From Spirochaetia bacterium (GTDB lineage Bacteria; Spirochaetota; Spirochaetia; Treponematales; Breznakiellaceae): 5,978 bases of DNA. Positions 5,621 through 5,978 of this stretch are shown here, one piece after another. Below the pieces are notes generated by a model. It saw only the letters and a program-made list of their open reading frames with translations, made no database searches and had not been told where the DNA came from. A program made the translations under genes and the position numbers. Numbering within the stretch: position 1 is the first letter of the stretch; each line of letters begins with the position of its first letter. The stretch lies in contig BOAV01000122.1 in assembly GCA_026002045.1 (NCBI GenBank), positions 1-5,978 of the forward strand, given 5' to 3'.

Positions 5621-5629
5621 AAATTATGT
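5607..5629 (-). promoter_or_regulatory. Palindromic operator candidate at the cupredoxin gene promoter
   Basis: ACATAATT (5607-5614) and AATTATGT (5622-5629) are perfect 8-bp inverted arms around a 7-nt spacer. A CATAAT -10-like hexamer on the minus strand (5623-5628) falls in one arm, so transcription would begin inside the palindrome. The -35 region is weak. A repressor site is plausible; the regulator is not in the window. Confidence 0.45.
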
Positions 5630-5813
5630 CGATTGAAAAAAGTTCTTGAATTTTTCTCTTTGGGGGGAATAAAGGGGATTAGGGTCATACTCTCCCCTTA
5701 AAAGAGTCTTTGTTATGAGTAAAAATGTCACGTTTTTCCGATTTTTTCAGGCAGCTACGCAGGGATTGGATGAACTGGACGGGGCGCCGTTTGCGCTGCC
5801 AGGTTTTATGCGC

Positions 5814-5842
5814 TTGCCCCGGCATTAGATTTGTAGTATCCT
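5814..5842 (+). promoter_or_regulatory. Possible promoter of the antitoxin-like gene
   Basis: TTGCCC (5814-5819) and TATCCT (5837-5842) are spaced by 17 nt and match four of six consensus bases each. Transcription would start near 5849, leaving a very short leader. The evidence is position and spacing only. Confidence 0.3.
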
Positions 5843-5852
5843 GTACGCAGGA
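5839..5852. promoter_or_regulatory. Small palindrome between the -10 box and ribosome binding site of the antitoxin-like gene
   Basis: TCCTG-TACG-CAGGA is a perfect 5-bp dyad overlapping the putative -10 hexamer on one side and the AGGAGG (5849-5854) on the other. Antitoxins usually repress their own promoters by binding such dyads, so this is a candidate operator, though five-base arms can occur by chance. Confidence 0.3.
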
Positions 5853-5859
5853 GGCCGAT

Positions 5860-5978
5860 ATGAGCGATGCGGCGGTTTTATTAGAGGAAATCCAATCCCT
5901 TCCGCCCAATCTTGTAGCGGAGGCTCTGGATTTTGTGGGGTATTTGAAGCAAAAAAGCCGGAAAGAAACGCCGAGGGG
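5860..5978 (+). CDS. DUF2281-like antitoxin, 5' part only (runs off right edge)
   Basis: The frame is open from ATG 5860-5862 to the window edge, giving 39 residues and part of a codon. AGGAGG (5849-5854) lies 5 nt upstream, a strong initiation site. The segment LLEEIQSLPPNLVAEALDFV followed by GYLKQKSRK resembles the short DUF2281 family, whose members begin with a helix of the type LxEKIxxLPxExxxEVLDFxEFL and often act as VapB-type antitoxins next to a PIN- or RelE-type toxin. The rest of the protein and any toxin lie outside the window, so pairing cannot be seen. It is divergent from the copper cluster with 267 nt between starts and is probably unrelated to it. Confidence 0.65.
   Translation, partial: MSDAAVLLEEIQSLPPNLVAEALDFVGYLKQKSRKETPR

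Noticed and set aside
5122..5649. 175-codon plus-strand frame opposite the HMA and first helices of the cupredoxin fusion
   Set aside because: It is antisense to a well-supported domain and has no recognisable features.
5672..5699. AAGGGGA / TCCCCTT inverted repeat as a terminator
   Set aside because: The stem is 7 bp with a 14-nt loop, no T-run follows on either strand, and no gene ends nearby.
5715..5828. 37-codon plus-strand frame (starts MSKNVTFF, ends RLPRH) before the antitoxin-like gene
   Set aside because: There is no proper Shine-Dalgarno and no known pattern, and its end overlaps the putative antitoxin promoter. It could be a tiny gene or a remnant but cannot be supported.
5685..5909. 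74-codon minus-strand frame over the divergent region
   Set aside because: It covers the promoter, ribosome binding site and start of the antitoxin-like gene, and its product has no recognisable pattern.

Overview
The window looks like about 6 kb of a moderate-GC bacterial chromosome. I suspect a spirochaete, possibly a gut Treponema, because the lipoprotein signal has a relaxed lipobox and the gene content (DUF2318/FtrD-like protein, HMA-SafE-cupredoxin fusion, DUF2281-type antitoxin) fits that kind of anaerobe. This is an inference; no marker gene settles it.

Four genes on the minus strand, read right to left, form a copper-handling cluster. First is a 638-residue membrane protein that joins a cytoplasmic HMA copper-binding domain, a SafE/DsbD-type membrane core and two periplasmic cupredoxin-like domains (3676-5592). 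Next come a 34-residue one-helix membrane protein with a His-Trp-His-Cys cluster (3489-3593), a secreted five-cysteine DUF2318/FtrD-like protein (2904-3371) and a Cu(+)-exporting P1B-type ATPase, CopA (319-2832). The likely logic is that copper is captured by HMA domains in the cytoplasm, moved out by CopA and/or the SafE-like core, and received by cupredoxin domains in the periplasm. The FtrD-like protein recalls ferrous-iron uptake systems that use a cupredoxin partner, so the cluster may supply copper to an oxidase-type iron importer rather than serve only for detoxification.

The gaps inside the cluster (71-117 nt) are long for a tight operon and rich in structure. A 20-nt element, TTTACCAC-N3-ATTGTGTCA on the plus strand, lies upstream of the first two genes with 17 of 20 positions identical. 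Weaker copies precede the third and fourth genes. Several perfect hairpins lie in the same gaps. No metal-responsive regulator is encoded in the window.

Left of copA, after a probable terminator (291-323), a lipoprotein gene runs off the left edge (1-222). Its upstream region has a DtxR/IdeR-like box, suggesting iron or manganese control. At the right edge a plus-strand gene starts at 5860 and runs off the window; its first 39 residues resemble a DUF2281 (VapB-type) antitoxin. The 5593-5859 stretch between the divergent genes holds promoter-like sequences and no gene I can support. There is no RNA gene, insertion sequence or CRISPR array, and no gene-free stretch longer than 300 bases.
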